The translations under genes and the position numbers were made by a program. Below, one piece after another: positions 11,461-24,128 of a stretch of DNA of 64,000 nucleotides (the stretch's first letter is position 1; the number at the start of each line of letters is the position of its first letter). The notes beneath the pieces are model-generated. The model did not search any database. It was given only the letters and a program-made list of their open reading frames with translations, and was not told the DNA's origin. The DNA comes from Monodelphis domestica (Eukaryota > Chordata > Mammalia > Didelphimorphia > Didelphidae), in the NCBI RefSeq assembly GCF_027887165.1, contig NC_077234.1, positions 165,753,877 to 165,817,876 of the forward strand. The letters are read 5' to 3'.

Positions 11461-12259
11461 TTTAGTTGCTGATAAGATAAAAGTTCAGAATCTTTTACCT
11501 GGCATTTAAAACCATCTATGATCTCTCACCCTATTTCATCCTGTACTCACTCTCAGTAGAATATTTGCTTTCTCTTGGGTCCTTAATTTTTTTCCTACAA
11601 ATTTTTGTTTATTATGCCTTTCTCTTAGATAGTAATTTCCTTCCTATTCTTTAATTTAGATTCTTTTACAAGACTATATCTTTTGATTTTGCCAAAGTTG
11701 AAATGACCATTCAAGAGCTTGATTCCACTGCTGATCTGCATCAAAAACTTGATCTGTTTCTAATCTAAGCTGATTTGCCCATCCTTAGGAAGTCTGGTGG
11801 TCCCTGGCTCCCAGGGGATTCCCATGTTGGTATTGGACTTAATTTGGACAATTAATTGACTTGCCTTTACTGTAGCTTATTGATCCACCAGCTTTATTCT
11901 ACCCAGGAGCAGGGATTACAGACTTCTCATCCTTTAAAGCCCAACTTAAATGTTATTTTTTCTAGGAATCCTTCCTTGTTTTCCCTGAGCTACTTTCTCC
12001 CTAAGGCACTTTATATATCTTCATGTATCCCTTTTATGTAATTACATATTATTTTATATGATAATATACATAGATCTTGTGTTCCATACTAGATTGAAAG
12101 TGTCATAAGACTTTTTTGTAAATTTCCTAATGAACATGTAGTTTTCCACATTGTACAAACTTAACCATTTTATTGAATTGATGGCAACTAGGCTTAGACT
12201 AGTACATATTGAATATGTACTATATATCTACTTGATATTTATGTTTTTAGTTGATGTAG
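11461..12259. other. Intron 1 segment, nothing clearly recognised
   Basis: AT-rich. The left part may continue the L2-like remnant. No gene. Confidence 0.35.
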
Positions 12260-13074
12260 GATTTTTATTTCTTCTTTTGAAATTGTTATTTTTATAATAT
12301 ATTTTTCCAATTATGTAAAAGCAATTTTTAGCCTTTGTTTTTAAATTTTTGAGTTCCACATTCCTTCCTGCCTTCCTCTCCTCACTCCTTGAGAAGGCAG
12401 GTAATTTGATATTGATTCTACATGTCCAGTCATGCAAAATATATTTTCTACATTACCCATGTTGTAAAAGAAAACAGACAAAAAAAAAGAAAAAGAAAGT
12501 AAAAAAGGTTTGCTTCCATCAACATTCAGATTCTATCAGTTCTTTCTTTGGATTTGGAAAGTATTTTTCATTGTACATTAGAATTGTCTTGGATCATTGT
12601 ATTGAGGACAACAGTTAAATCCAGTTGATCATCATTCAATATACTGAAATTATATAGTGTTTTCTGGGTTCTGTTCACTTCACTTTGCATCATTTTGTAT
12701 GTCTTCTTAGATATTTCTGAAACCATCTTACTAGTCTTTTCTTATAGCAAAATAGTATTCCATTACAATCATATACCAACATGTGTATCTATTCTTCAAT
12801 TGATAGACATTCATAAAAAGAGCCACTATCAATATCTTATAGGTCTTTTTCCTTTTTCTTTGACATGTTTGGGATATGGAATGTATAGTGGTATTGCTGG
12901 ATCAAAAGTTATGCACTGTTTTATATAGGACATAGTTCCAGTTTATTTTCCAGAATCATTCGATGAGTTCACAGTTCCACAATTAGTGAATTAGTGATCC
13001 AATTTTTCTACATATGTTCTTACATTTGACTCAGTTCTCTATGTTTTAGAAATGAAGCCTTTATCAGAGACAAA

Positions 13075-13325
13075 TGTAAAGATTAAAATTAATACCCAAC
13101 AACTAAGTATTATATTTTAATAGTTTTATTAATAATATCTAAAGTAAAAGAACTACCTGAACTCAGCCTGGTTGTGAGTAAAAGAGAGTGTGGGAGGAGT
13201 CACAGCAAACTTAAATATCATTATGCAAACGTGAGGGTGCAGGAAAAGGGGAAAGGATTCTAGGTAATACAGAAAGGAATTTTGAGTAATATAGTTTTAG
13301 GGGTTTAATAATTTCTAGCTATATA
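13075..13325 (-). repeat. 3' LTR of the endogenous retrovirus
   Basis: Direct repeat partner of 16861-17111, with about 85-90% identity by eye. The right boundary is set by alignment (CTAGCTATATA here versus CTAACTATACA in the partner) and by the polypurine tract immediately beyond it. Divergence between the two LTRs implies an old insertion. Confidence 0.75.
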
Positions 13326-15457
13326 TTCTTCCCCTTGTGATCCTGCTGGGAGGCCAATCTCCCCAAAAGAATCATGAAAACATAACTAACTTATAAATTG
13401 TAATAATTTGTGGATAAAAGGAAAAGAACAAAACTAATGGTAACTAGGTTGACAAAAAGCCAATTTTGGGACAGTCCCCTTTGGCATAGGAGCGTACATT
13501 CAAAACAAAAGCATTTCAACGCCCCATAGTACAATTTGCATCCTAAAGTTCACTCTGGATCTCCTGGTACGCATATGGTATCTGCAGGCATCTGCATGGC
13601 ACCTTCTGGATTCTGGGAAGTAGCAAGTTTCTTATCCTAAAATTGCTCAAATTTAAATCAAAGTTCAAACAAATAATATAGCCCCCCCCCCAGGTGGATA
13701 ATAACAAATATAGGGATCACTCAAGGATGCATGGTTGAGTTATGAGGTATATGAATTAATTTGCAAAAGAAAATCCAAATTATCAAAAAAAGCCAAACAA
13801 AAAAGAAAAAACAACTTGCAGATAAAATATAAAATATCAAAGTCTTATATCTAGAAAATCTAAGTAAAGGAAAAACAAATTTATAACTTGAATCTCAGGG
13901 CTCAATTAAAATGATTTAAGAAATTATGCACTTACCCAATCAGTAACCAGGACTACAGAAAGTTTGCCACACTATGAAAGACAGAAAAGGGACTAGATTA
14001 TGGGAGCCAGGTAGGAGCCAAATTGAGATGCTTGGTAGAATGTGGCTCAGAGGAAGTCTAGCCTCTGACATATGTCAAAACATCTACAACCTTGAACCCC
14101 AAACAAGTTCAAGTCCTCTTGTCTTGACTCAAATTACATCAATCCCACTGGTATTTGGTCTCTTGACCTTGTACTCCATAGACACTATGCAGGTGCTCTG
14201 TACTTCTTTAGCACTGTGCAGTGGCCCTTTTTATATTGCTTCTCTTGGAACCAGACAGAACAATTAAGTAAAGTCCCATAATTTTTAAACAATCAGTGGT
14301 GTAATTTTTATAGTCTAAAACTTTTGGGGGATGCATTAATATTAGAACAAATGTACCTTAAACTAATATTGCTGCCAAATCAAAAAAGTTAAAGAAAAAT
14401 CTTCTCAATACTGTTGACATGTGCTTCAAATAAAAAAAGAGAAAAAATTAAAACTCATACTATATTGTACATGGAAGGAAAAATAGTAATAACAATGTTT
14501 TATAAATCAAAAATATATAGTTTACAACCAGTGACACACTGTGTCAGCCAAGAAGAGGAAGATACAAAGTTTTTCACCAAAAAATGAGATCTATTTCCTT
14601 TTTAACTTGGACATGAACCACTGTGTGAGTGCAAATGGTTTTCAGAATAAAATAGTAATACAATAGATAATGCACATTCAGAGAAGTATGAAAGTCCTCA
14701 AAATTCACAATAGCCCAGTTAATGATAATAGCAAACAAACCCACTATCATATTTCACATGAGTTGCTGTGTGACATTTTAAAAAAACTTATGAACTGATG
14801 GATATTTGTCACAATTTTTTACAGATATAGCAAATCTTTTAACCTTGGCAAAGATATTTTTAAACAAAGTAAAATTTATTTGGGCCTAGAACATCACCAA
14901 GAAATCTAGATTGTTCTGGTGGAAGTAAATTAAACTGAAGAGTTAAATTATTATGAATGCACAGAAGCTCTTTTTGACTTCCTGCTTTATATAAACTTTT
15001 GTTGGAATATCTATTTGGTTCTCTACCTTTAATACAACATTATATATAAAATATTCCATTTAGAAGCCAATAGTTATCTAAAACTATTTCTGAAGACCCC
15101 TTAAAAATACAATTAAATTCTTAGCTTATTAAATTCTCTTAAGGTTGTATGCAAGATGTAACCAGTTCTGATGAAGTCCATCCATCATCATCTATGTGAC
15201 AATTAACAAAGACAAAAAGGCAACATTTGATCTTTGATGGATCTAGTGACAAGGTTTTGGGCAAGATTTTCATGGGTTTATACAATGATACTTTATTCTT
15301 CAGCAAAGGTACAAAATAAATAATGTAACAAAATAGTATTGATTAAATTAATAATATATGAACTGAAAAGGAAAATTAAATCTTAAAACAATCAGTAAAT
15401 GCAATACTATAAGCAAATGACAAGGTACAGGAAGGCAATGCAGTCAAAATCCTTTTC

Positions 15458-15656
15458 GGGGGCAGCTGGGTCGCTCAGTAGATTGAGAGCCAGTCCTAGA
15501 GACGGGAGGTCCTAGATTCAAATCTGGCCTCAGCCACTTCCTAGCTGTGTGACCCTGGGCAAGTCACTTGACCCCCATTGCCTAGCCCTTACCACTCTTC
15601 AGTTTTGGAGCCAATACACAGTATTGACTCCAAGATGGAAGGTAAGAGTTTAAAAA
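15458..15656 (+). mobile_element. SINE1_MD-like tRNA/CORE-SINE with perfect target duplication
   Basis: Nearly intact SINE that starts GGGGGCAGCTGGGTCGCTCA, contains TGTGTGACCCTGGGCAAGTC, and ends in GGAAGGTAAGAGTTTAAAA. It is flanked by a perfect 12-base duplication AAAATCCTTTTC (15446-15457 and 15657-15668). It sits inside the endogenous retrovirus and so is younger than it. The low divergence fits a relatively recent marsupial SINE. Confidence 0.9.
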
Positions 15657-16500
15657 AAAATCCTTTTCACCAATTTATTATACTTGTTCTCTGTTATAGG
15701 AGGAAAAGAAACTCAAAGTGATTAGCAAGGAATAAAACAATGGAGTCTGAAAAGGTTTAAAATTCATCTCCAAATCTCAGTAAGGTTCTTCCCCTCCCCC
15801 ATATTTATTATCCATTTAGATTTCATTTGTCAGAGGTCTGAATTTCCTCATAGAAGCCCCAGGCACAATCTCCACTCTGCATGTTGAGAGCATTTAAGAC
15901 TTTTAGAACTTTGTCAAAATATTTCAGTCTGGTTTGTAGTTTAAGTAGCCTAGTTTGTGGCATATTTTTGAGGAGAAGGAAATAAAGTGGGAAATCTCCA
16001 ATGAAAATAAAAACTCCCAAGAAAAGAATTAGGCAGATCCAAACTGGACTTTTTAGCTCTACCAACTCAAACTATTGTTTCAGAGTTTCAAGCATGCTTT
16101 GCAATAGCATTTTTCCTAAAGGATACTGAATGGTGTTTGTTTACAGAGTAAACAGAAAGAAGCAAAACTTTGATGGAAAACAATAGTGTATTTGCATGTG
16201 AGAGAAAAAATACTTCTTGGTGTTTGGGGTCAAGAGGAAGAAGGGGAAAAAACAGGCTTATTTTCCCAAACTGATTTTAAATCTAATGATTTGGAACTAA
16301 CTGCTTTCTCTGTGAAAAACCTTTAGTAACGGCCTTCTAAACTAGGAGTCCAGGGTCAGCTTAAAAAAAATCTGCTTGAAAACTAGAAGGGGTGGGGTTT
16401 CTTTTCTCCACATTGACAAATGATTAGGGCAGGGTGGAAAAACCCACTTGGAGTGTGGGGTAGGGGGATGGCCAAAAGGATTGGGGAATCTCACTCTTCC

Positions 16501-16654
16501 GGGGGGGGGGGGGGGGGAAACACAGTTTGGAATGGCAGTCAGGTCTGGTCATGGGCTGTTGGAGGGCTGGAAACTTGACTCTGAGACAGTAGTGGGAGGG
16601 GCCAGTGATGCAGCTCTAGACTTCCCAGTATACCTCATTGTTTGGGAGACTGGG

Positions 16655-16691
<37 letters not shown>
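16501..16691. repeat. G homopolymer and (TG)n microsatellite
   Basis: A run of about 17 G at 16501-16517 and about 17 TG units at 16657-16690 lie within the retroviral interior. They generate spurious open frames on both strands (valine/cysteine repeats on +, threonine/histidine repeats on -). Confidence 0.9.
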
Positions 16692-16692
<1 letters not shown>

Positions 16693-16860
16693 CAAAGGTG
16701 TGAACTACAATAGCTTGCAAACAGCAGTAGCAGCAAGTAGAATAGCAGTGATCACAATGGTGCAAAAGCAGGTGGGCAGGCAGGAGAGCAGGCTTGAAAA
16801 AATATATGTATTCTATCATAAAAAATATTTGAGAATTCTGTCCCTTCGTGGTTGCCAAAA

Positions 16861-17111
16861 TGTAAAGATTAAAATTATTATCCAAAAACTAAGTATTATA
16901 TTTTAATAGTTTTATTAGTAATAGCTAAAGTAAAAGAACTACTTGAACTCAGCCTGGTCGCAAGTAAAAGAGAGTATGGGAGGAGTCACAGCAAACTTAA
17001 ATACCATCATGCAAATGTGAGGACACAGGAAAAGCAAAAAGGATTCTAGGTAATACAGAAAGGAATTTTGAGAAATGTAGTTTTATGGGTTTAAGTATTT
17101 CTAACTATACA
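16861..17111 (-). repeat. 5' LTR of the endogenous retrovirus
   Basis: Partner of 13075-13325, with the tRNA-Arg primer-binding site three bases inside. The short length of about 251 bases is unusual for many class I elements. On the minus strand it begins TGTATAG and ends CTTTACA. Confidence 0.75.
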
Positions 17112-17383
17112 CTATGTAGTTTTTTTCTAATTTCCTGCTTTCCTAGATTAATGTAGTAATTTACTAATATGTATGGTGTACCTAATCTCTTCCAATGATC
17201 CATCACTCTATTTCTTAGCCAGTACAAGACTGTTTTGATAATTATCATTTTGCAATATAGTTTGAGATCTGATACTGTGAGACAATCTTCCTTCATATTT
17301 TTTTTAAAAGTGGATTTCCTTGATATTATTTACCTTTTGTTCTTCCACATAAATTTTGACACTGGTAAACATATAATTAAATA

Positions 17384-17902
17384 TGGGGGTGACCACATCT
17401 ACAATAGAGGAAAAAAAACACTGAAAACATGATTGGAACAACTTACAGTTTTCTAGATGAAGATTGCTTAGAAGAACCTGGGCCACATAAACTTGCTGAC
17501 ATTCTGTCACTTAATTAATAACTTGCCAAAGAAGGGCAAGCCAATCAAGGTTCCCTAAAGCTACAGGAATCCATGTACTTGAAGTCTTTTTTTTTTTAAT
17601 CACTTTCCCTGTGATGAAGTAATGAGGGAGAAGTTGAGGTCTCTTAGTCCACCTCCTCTTTCAAAATATTCAGCAATGAGGACTGCCAGGGAAGGTCCAA
17701 AGGATGGATTTTCAGGCCAACAAGAAAGAAAATACATCTTGATATAAAAGAGAGGGTCAAGGCTCACTGAGTGTCTTTCTGTGTGGAGGCTAACCGTGAT
17801 TGACTCATCCTTTATTAATAGATCATTTTCCCCTATTAATAAACAGTATTTTTGGGAAATGGCTTTATACTATTTATTAGTTAAAATTCTGGGGGCTTTA
17901 CA
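17384..17902 (+). mobile_element. Solo LTR (about 519 bp) inserted in the L1
   Basis: A TG...CA element interrupts the antisense L1. It has a TATA box (TATAAAAG, 17743-17750) and, 95 bases on, a polyadenylation signal (AATAAA, 17838-17843), the usual U3/R order of an LTR in + orientation. The flanks AAATA (left) and TAATA (right) agree at four of five positions, so the ends are probably correct. The family was not identified. Confidence 0.6.
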
Positions 17903-18146
17903 TAATAGCAGGTAAATTTCCAAGAATTTGATATTGTCTCCAGTTATTTTAAAAGGAGTTTCTCTTTCTACCTCTTCCTGGTGAACTTTGTTGGTAAAAT
18001 ATATAATGCTAATGACTTAATTTGGTTTATTTTATAATCCTGCAATTTTGCTGAAGTTTTTTAGTTGAATCTCTTAAATATACCCTCATAAGATCTTCAA
18101 ATAATAATAGTTTTATTTCTTCATTTCTTATTCTGATTCCTTTATT

Positions 18147-18343
18147 TAAAAAAAATCTTTACATTCTTTCTTAGAATTGATAATTAATATTGGTTCCAAG
18201 GCAGAAGAGCAGTAAGGGCCAGGCAATTGGTATTAAGTGTCTTGTCCAAGGTCACATAGTTAGGAAGTGTCTGAGTTCAGATTTGAACCCACATCCTCCC
18301 ATCTCCAGGCCTGGCTTTATCCAATGGGCCACTTAGCTGCCCC
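18147..18343 (-). mobile_element. SINE1_MD-like SINE, antisense, inside L1
   Basis: Reverse-complement SINE: it starts at a degraded A-tail (AAAAAAAATCTTTACATTC) and ends in the complement of the 5' end (GCCACTTAGCTGCCCC). Diverged. Confidence 0.8.
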
Positions 18344-18551
18344 TCAATTTTTTTTTTCTTGTCTTCGTGCTATAGTTAGTATTTCTAGTACAATATTGAA
18401 TAATAGTAGTGATAATGGGCATCCTTGTTTCACAACCCTGAGCTTATTGGGAAGCCTTCTAGCTTATCCCCCTTATAGCTAATGCTTGCTGATGGTTTTT
18501 GATAGATACTACTTATTTTAATGACAGGTCCATTTATTTCAACGCTTCCTA

Positions 18552-18845
18552 ATTTTTTTTTTTGTTTTTAAAACATTTTATTTGGTCATTTTCATACATT
18601 GTTCATTGGAAACAGATCATTTTCTTCCTCCCCTCCCCAATCCCCCACCACCCCTTCCCTAGCCAACGCATGATTCGTCTGGGTATCCCATGTGTCCTTG
18701 CTCTGAACCCATTTCCTTGTTGTTGGTATTTGCATTAGGGTGTTCATTTAGCATCTCTCCTCGATCATGTCCCCTCAACCTCTGTAGTCAAGGAGTTGCT
18801 TTTCCTTGGTGTTTTTACTCCCTCAGTTTGTCCTCTGCTTGAGTA
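18552..18845 (-). mobile_element. 5'-truncated LINE 3' end inserted in L1
   Basis: On the minus strand this reads as a non-coding 3' UTR ending GACCAAATAAAATG and then an A-rich tail, that is, a polyadenylation signal followed by a poly(A)-like end. L1 sequence stops on its left and resumes on its right. It is probably the 3' end of a younger L1 copy. Confidence 0.55.
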
Positions 18846-19781
18846 TTTTTATTTTTATTTATTCATTTTTAAATAGGAATGAGTTTATATTTTGTAAATT
18901 TTTTTCTCCACCTATTGAGATAATCATATGATTTATGTTGGTTGTTATTGATTTGGTCAATTATGCTAATAATTTTCCTAATTTTGAACAATTTCTACAT
19001 TCCTGTTACATATCCCAATTAGTCCTTGTGCATGATCTTTGTGCTGTATTGCTTCTTGCTAGCATTTTATTGAAAAATTTTGCATCAGTATTCTTTAGGG
19101 AAATTGATCTATACTTTTCTTTTTATACTTTTGCTCTATCTGGTTTAGATATCAGCATCATATTTGTGTCATAAAAGAAATTTGGTAGGGTAGGACTCTT
19201 ATTTTGCCTATTTTTTCCAAACATTTTACATAATACGGGTATTAATTTATCTTCAAATATTTGGTAGAATTCACTTTTGAATTCATCATGGGGGGTCCTA
19301 GGGACTTTTTCTTAGGAAGCTCATTTATGGCTTATTTAATTTTTTTTTCTAAGATGGGATATTTAAGTATTCTATTTCCTCTTCTATTTATCTGAGCAAT
19401 GTATATTTTTGTAAATATTCATTTCACTCAGATTGTTAGGCTTTTTGGCATATAATTATGTAAAAATGCTCCTAATATTTGCTTTAATTTCTTTCGTTTT
19501 TGATACTGGTAATTTGGTTTTCTTCTTTATTTTTAGAAATTGATTTAACTGTTTATTTTATTCTCTCCCACTCAAAACCAGCTTCCCAAGTTTACTTACT
19601 AATTCAATAGTTTTCTCACATTCAATTTTCTTAATCTCTCCTTTGTTTTCAATATTTCTAATTGGTATTTAACTGGGGATTTTTATTTTGTTCTTTTTTT
19701 TTCTAGTTCTTTTTTAGTTGTAAGCCTAATTCATCAGTCTGCATTTTCTCTTTTTTATTGATGAGTTTAGGGATGAATTAT

Positions 19782-20382
19782 TGTAGCTCTCTCAGAGGGG
19801 AGAGAAACCACAAGGTAGGAAGATAGAGACAGGATAGAAGTTTTGGATCCCATGAGGGGGATGACGGAGTCCAATTAGAGATATGAGGTGGTCAGAATGA
19901 GTCTTTATTAATTATCAATGAGCCACAGCCAAGCTCTGATCAAAGGACCATTCTGTAGGCTTTTACCAGTCCTGAGATCCATATTTAATACCACACAGGT
20001 CAGAGAGATGAATAGAGAAAGATTAGAGATGGAGCTTTCTGGCCAAGCTCCTGCAAGGACAGCCATCAGCTAGCCTGAAAGAGAAGAGAGAGAGCGAGGC
20101 GGAGCTTGCTGGGCTACTTATAGTTTTTGATATGCAAATATACACAGTACATAGGGATGATTCTCATTGGTTAATGACAAGGCATAGGTGTGGTTTCTCT
20201 TAACCAGGGGAGAACAAAGAAACCTGTTTTCCCGCCTAACCTGGGAGAAACTGGGGTCAAGGGTCAGAGGCCTTCCCAGCCATGAGCAATACTGAGCATG
20301 CTCAAGACTGAGCATGCTCTTTTAAGGCAATCTGCACATACCAACTGTTCCCCTTGCCCATAGCTAGGGGTGGACGGCTACA
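19782..20382 (-). mobile_element. Solo LTR, family A copy 1 (601 bp)
   Basis: Ends TGTAGC...GCTACA with a perfect 5-base duplication ATTAT (19777-19781 and 20383-20387), inserted within the L1. On the minus strand it has a TATA-like CTATAAGTAG (near 20117) and an AATAAA signal (near 19908), so transcription would run leftward. Nearly identical in layout to 25139-25733. Confidence 0.88.
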
Positions 20383-22105
20383 ATTATCCCCTAACTATTG
20401 CTTTGACTGCATCCCATAAATTTTGGTATTTTTTTCTCATTGTCATTCTCTTTATTGAAATTTGGATTTTTTTTCAATATTTTGTTTTTTTTTTACCTAC
20501 TCATTCTTTAGGATTAGATTATTGAGTTTCCAAATAGTTTTTAATCTATGTCTTCATGATTGTTTGTTGAATGTTATTTTTCTTGCATTGTAATCCAAAA
20601 AGCATATAAGTAATATTTCTGCTTTTCTGTATTTGGTCATGAAGTTTTTTTGTTCAGTTTTTGTGAAGGTGCAATTTGTATCTGAGAAAAATGTATATTC
20701 TTTTCTATTTCCATTCAGTTGTCTAGCCTATCTAACTTCTCTAAAATTCTATTCATTTCCTTAATTTATTTCCTCCTAATTTTTTGCTTAAACTTATCTA
20801 GATCTGAGAGGGAAAAGTTGAGGCTCCCACTACTTTTATTGTCTTATTTTTTTCTGTAACTCAGTTAACTCTTCCTTTAAGGATATGGATGTTATGCCAT
20901 TTGGAACATAAATATTTAGTATTGATATTACATCATTGTATATGGTTCCTTTTAGCAAAATAGAAGTCTCCTTGCTTATCTTTTAAAATTAGGACTGTTT
21001 TTGCTTTTGCATTATCTGAAAGCAGTTACCCATGCTTTTTTTAATTTTAGCTGAAGCATGGTAGATTCTGCTTCATCCCCTGATTTTTACTCTGTGTGTG
21101 TGTGTGTGTTTGTTTGTTTCAACTGAATTTCTTGTAAGTACATATTGTTTGATTCTGGTTTTTAAGCCCTTCTACTTCTTGCTTCTATTTTGTGAATGAG
21201 GGTATCCTATTCATATTTGAAGTTGTAATTACTAAGTATGTATTTTCCTTTATCCAATTTTTTTCTGTTTATATTTCTTTCTCTTTTTATCCTCTCTTTT
21301 CAAAAGTGTTTTGCTTTTTTCCACTGTCTCCCTTAATCCACCCTCTCCTCTATTGGTGCAACCCTTCTCTTCTTTCTTTTCTCCTTGCCCTCTTACTTCC
21401 CTGTAGGAACATAGATTTCTATATTCATCTGAGTACATATGTTATTCCCTCTTTGACTCAATTTTGATGAGAGTAGTATTCGAGTGTTTCCTGTCCCCTC
21501 CATTTTCTTCTCCACTGTGAAAGTTATTTTTCATGCCTCTTTTATGTGAGATAATTTCCCTATTCTACTTCTCTCTTCTTCTAGTACATCCTTGTTTCTC
21601 ACCCCTTAATTTACAAAAAAATCATCTTATAGTCATTTTACTCCCATTCTCCTCTATCTATGTATATTCCTCCTAACTGCCCTAGTAATAATGATAATGG
21701 TATAGTACCTAGGAGTTGTATCATCTTCCCATTTAGGAATATAAATAGTTTAATCTCATTGAATCCCTTATAATTTCTCTTTTTAATTTTTTATTCTTCT
21801 TTTGAGTCTTGTATTTAAAAGCTAAATTCTCTACTTCTCTCTGGTTTTTTTGTCAGCAATGTTTGCAAGTCCTTTATTTAATTAAGTATCCACTTTTTTC
21901 CCAATGACGGATTATACTCAGTTTGAAAAACCAAACCAAGCCAAACCCTGTTTTCTGTATTAGTAACAACTTTCAGACCGAAGGGCAAGAGTTAAACTGG
22001 ATTTTAAATAACTTGCCCAGGATTATACACAGACATTATACTCAGTTTTGATGGTAGTTTATTCTTGGTTGTATTCTAGCTCTTTTGCTAGATCTTCTTC
22101 TAGAA

Positions 22106-22297
22106 CAGTGGTTCTCAACCTTTCTAATGCCATGACCCTGCAATACAGTTCCTCATGTTGCAGTGACTCCAAACCAAAAAATTATTTTGGTGGTTACTTC
22201 AAAACTGTAATTTTGCTACAGTTATAATTCGGAATGTAAATACCTGATATGCATTATGTATTCTCATTGCTACAAATTGAGAGGTTGAGAACCGCTG
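22106..22297 (+). mobile_element. SPIN-type nonautonomous hAT DNA transposon (192 bp)
   Basis: The ends are CAGTGGTTCTCAACCT and, on the right, the complement of CAGCGGTTCTCAACCT (one mismatch in 16). A perfect 8-base duplication TTCTAGAA (22098-22105, 22298-22305) flanks it, matching the hAT preference nTCTAGAn. The interior (GTTCCTCATGTTGCAGTGAC, ACTGTAATTTTGCTAC, CTGATATGCATTATG) resembles Space Invader (SPIN) nonautonomous copies. SPIN is known for horizontal transfer among tetrapods, including opossum. It lies inside the ORF1 region of the antisense L1. It has no transposase. Confidence 0.88.
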
Positions 22298-23394
22298 TTC
22301 TAGAATATCATATTCCAAGCCTTCCAATTATATAGTGTAGAATCTTAAGGTCTTGTGTTATTCTGTGACTCTATGATATTGTTATTTTCTGCCTATTTTT
22401 AGTGTTTTCTCTTTGACCTAGGAAATCTAGAATTTGATTGAAATATTGCTGAGAGTTTTCATTTTGGAATTTATTTCAGGAGATATAACCGGTGGATTCT
22501 TCCAATTTCTATTTTCTCCTTTGCTTCCAGTTTATTGGGGGGCAATTTTTCCTGAACACTTTTTGAAATATTTATATCTAGGTTCTTTTTTGATCATGGC
22601 TTTCAGACAGTCTAATAATTTAAAATGATTTCTCTTTGATTTATTTTACAGGTTAGTTTTTTTTCCAATGAGCTTTCACATTTTCTTCTACTCCCCCTCT
22701 CCTTTTTTTGATTTCTTGGTGTCTCATGGAGTCATTAGATTCTACTTGTCCAATTCCATTTTTTTTCTTGAGTGAGTTTTTTCCCACTCTTTTCCATTTG
22801 TTTAATTCTGATTTTTTAAGGTAGGCTCTTCAGTGGATTTTTGGGTGTCTTATTATTTGACCAATTCTGTTTTTTAAGATGTTATTTTCCTCAGCATTTT
22901 TTGAATCTGTTTTACCATGCTGTTGACTATTTTTTTCATAATTTTCTTGGCCTCATTCTCATTTCTTTCTCCAACTTTTCCTGTGTTTTCTCTTATTTGA
23001 TTTTTAAAATCCTTTTTGAATTCTGGCAAATCTTGTTGGGCTTGCATCCAATTCACACTTTTCTTTGAGGTTTTGCATGTAGCAGTTTTGACATACTATA
23101 TCCTTCTGAATTTGTGTCTATGGAAAAGTAAAATGGAGGAAAGCCTGCAAATAGAGGCAAGGAGGTGCAAGTTTGCAGAGCTATCAATCAAGGAGCATCT
23201 GGAGGAATTTGTCACCAGGAAGAAACAGTTAAATGAGATCCAAACTGCCTGGAAGTTTTTGTTCTTTATCTCTTGGCTCTTGGCACAGTAGAGATTGCTG
23301 GATCTTTCCTTTCCTGACAACTGGATGTTACTGACTTTTCCTTTGGCCCTTGAATGTTTCTTTCTTTCTAGAAGAATTCAAAGATCCTCAATCC

Positions 23395-23754
23395 TGTTAG
23401 CCCTGTGTTCATCTAGGACTTTATAATTTCATTCTCAGTTTAAGACCACTCAAGATCAGGGAAACCCTAAACCCTCTCACCTATCCAAAAACTCTTCCTT
23501 CCCTTCCTTAAATAAACCCTTATTCCAATAAGTAGAGTGAGTGAGTTATATATCAAACAAAATCAGGCAACTTACTCATTACTGAATCTCAGTTGGACTC
23601 CATCTGAAACCTAACTGAAAGTGGGAGGGAGAGGTTGGAAGGAGGCAGAGTCTGAGTCCTCAATATCCCATTGGTCTGTAGGGTTGCCCAGCAATCTTAC
23701 AGTGTCACAAAATATTTAAAGAAATACTTAATCTTCCCTGTCTCCATAGTAACA
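23395..23754 (+). mobile_element. Probable small solo LTR in the L1 5' region
   Basis: A 360-base insert with TGTTAG...AGTAACA ends interrupts L1 sequence. It includes TATAAT near 23419 and AATAAA near 23511. No clear target duplication (flanks AATCC and TTTTA). Family unknown. Confidence 0.4.
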
Positions 23755-24102
23755 TTTTATGATCAGGTTATTTTTTAGTTGCTTCCTCATTTTTTCCAGC
23801 CCATTTCTTGACTTTTAACTTCATATTGACATTGCTCTCTACTCCCAGGGTGCAATTGGTTCTGTCCCAAGTTTGGGTTTTTTTGTGCAGTTGTTTTCAG
23901 AGCTAGTTCTGGGAGTTTCTTTGCCTGTAATGTTTTTAAAATGGTATGATCTTATTAAGGGAAGGTGTGGCCATTACTCTGCTGGTTTGTGAGTGACCAC
24001 AAGAACTCTTTCCTGTCCTAGAAATGTGACCTGGTTCCTATTCCTTTGTGGTCACAAATACTCTTATGACCCTGGAAATGTAGCCAATGCCCCTGATCTC
24101 TT

Positions 24103-24128
24103 GGGGCTGGGGCTGGGGCTGGGGCTGC
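24103..24128 (+). repeat. (GGGGCT)4 hexanucleotide repeat
   Basis: Four tandem GGGGCT units within the L1 5' region. Confidence 0.85.

Larger units (their letters stand above)
13075..17111 (-). mobile_element. Endogenous retrovirus with paired LTRs, inserted in the L1
   Basis: Two direct repeats of about 251 bases at 13075-13325 and 16861-17111 are the 3' and 5' LTRs of a minus-strand provirus. On that strand they run TGTATAG...CTTTACA. Three bases inside the 5' LTR, 16840-16857 is an 18-base match to the 3' end of a tRNA-Arg (minus-strand TGGCAACCACGAAGGGAC), a primer-binding site. Next to the 3' LTR is a polypurine tract (minus-strand AAGGGGAAGAA, 13326-13336). The interior is only about 3.5 kb, and I see no intact gag, pol or env frame. 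It carries a SINE (15458-15656), a G run and a (TG)n tract. No matching target duplication was found: flanks ACAAA and CTATG. Confidence 0.75.

Noticed and set aside
15823..16065. 80-codon minus-strand frame with a hydrophobic segment inside the provirus
   Set aside because: It superficially resembles a membrane protein, but it shows no retroviral motif and sits where gag would be expected. Likely chance.
16448..16906. 152-codon + strand frame
   Set aside because: It runs through a G homopolymer and a (TG)n tract inside the provirus, and ends in an LTR.
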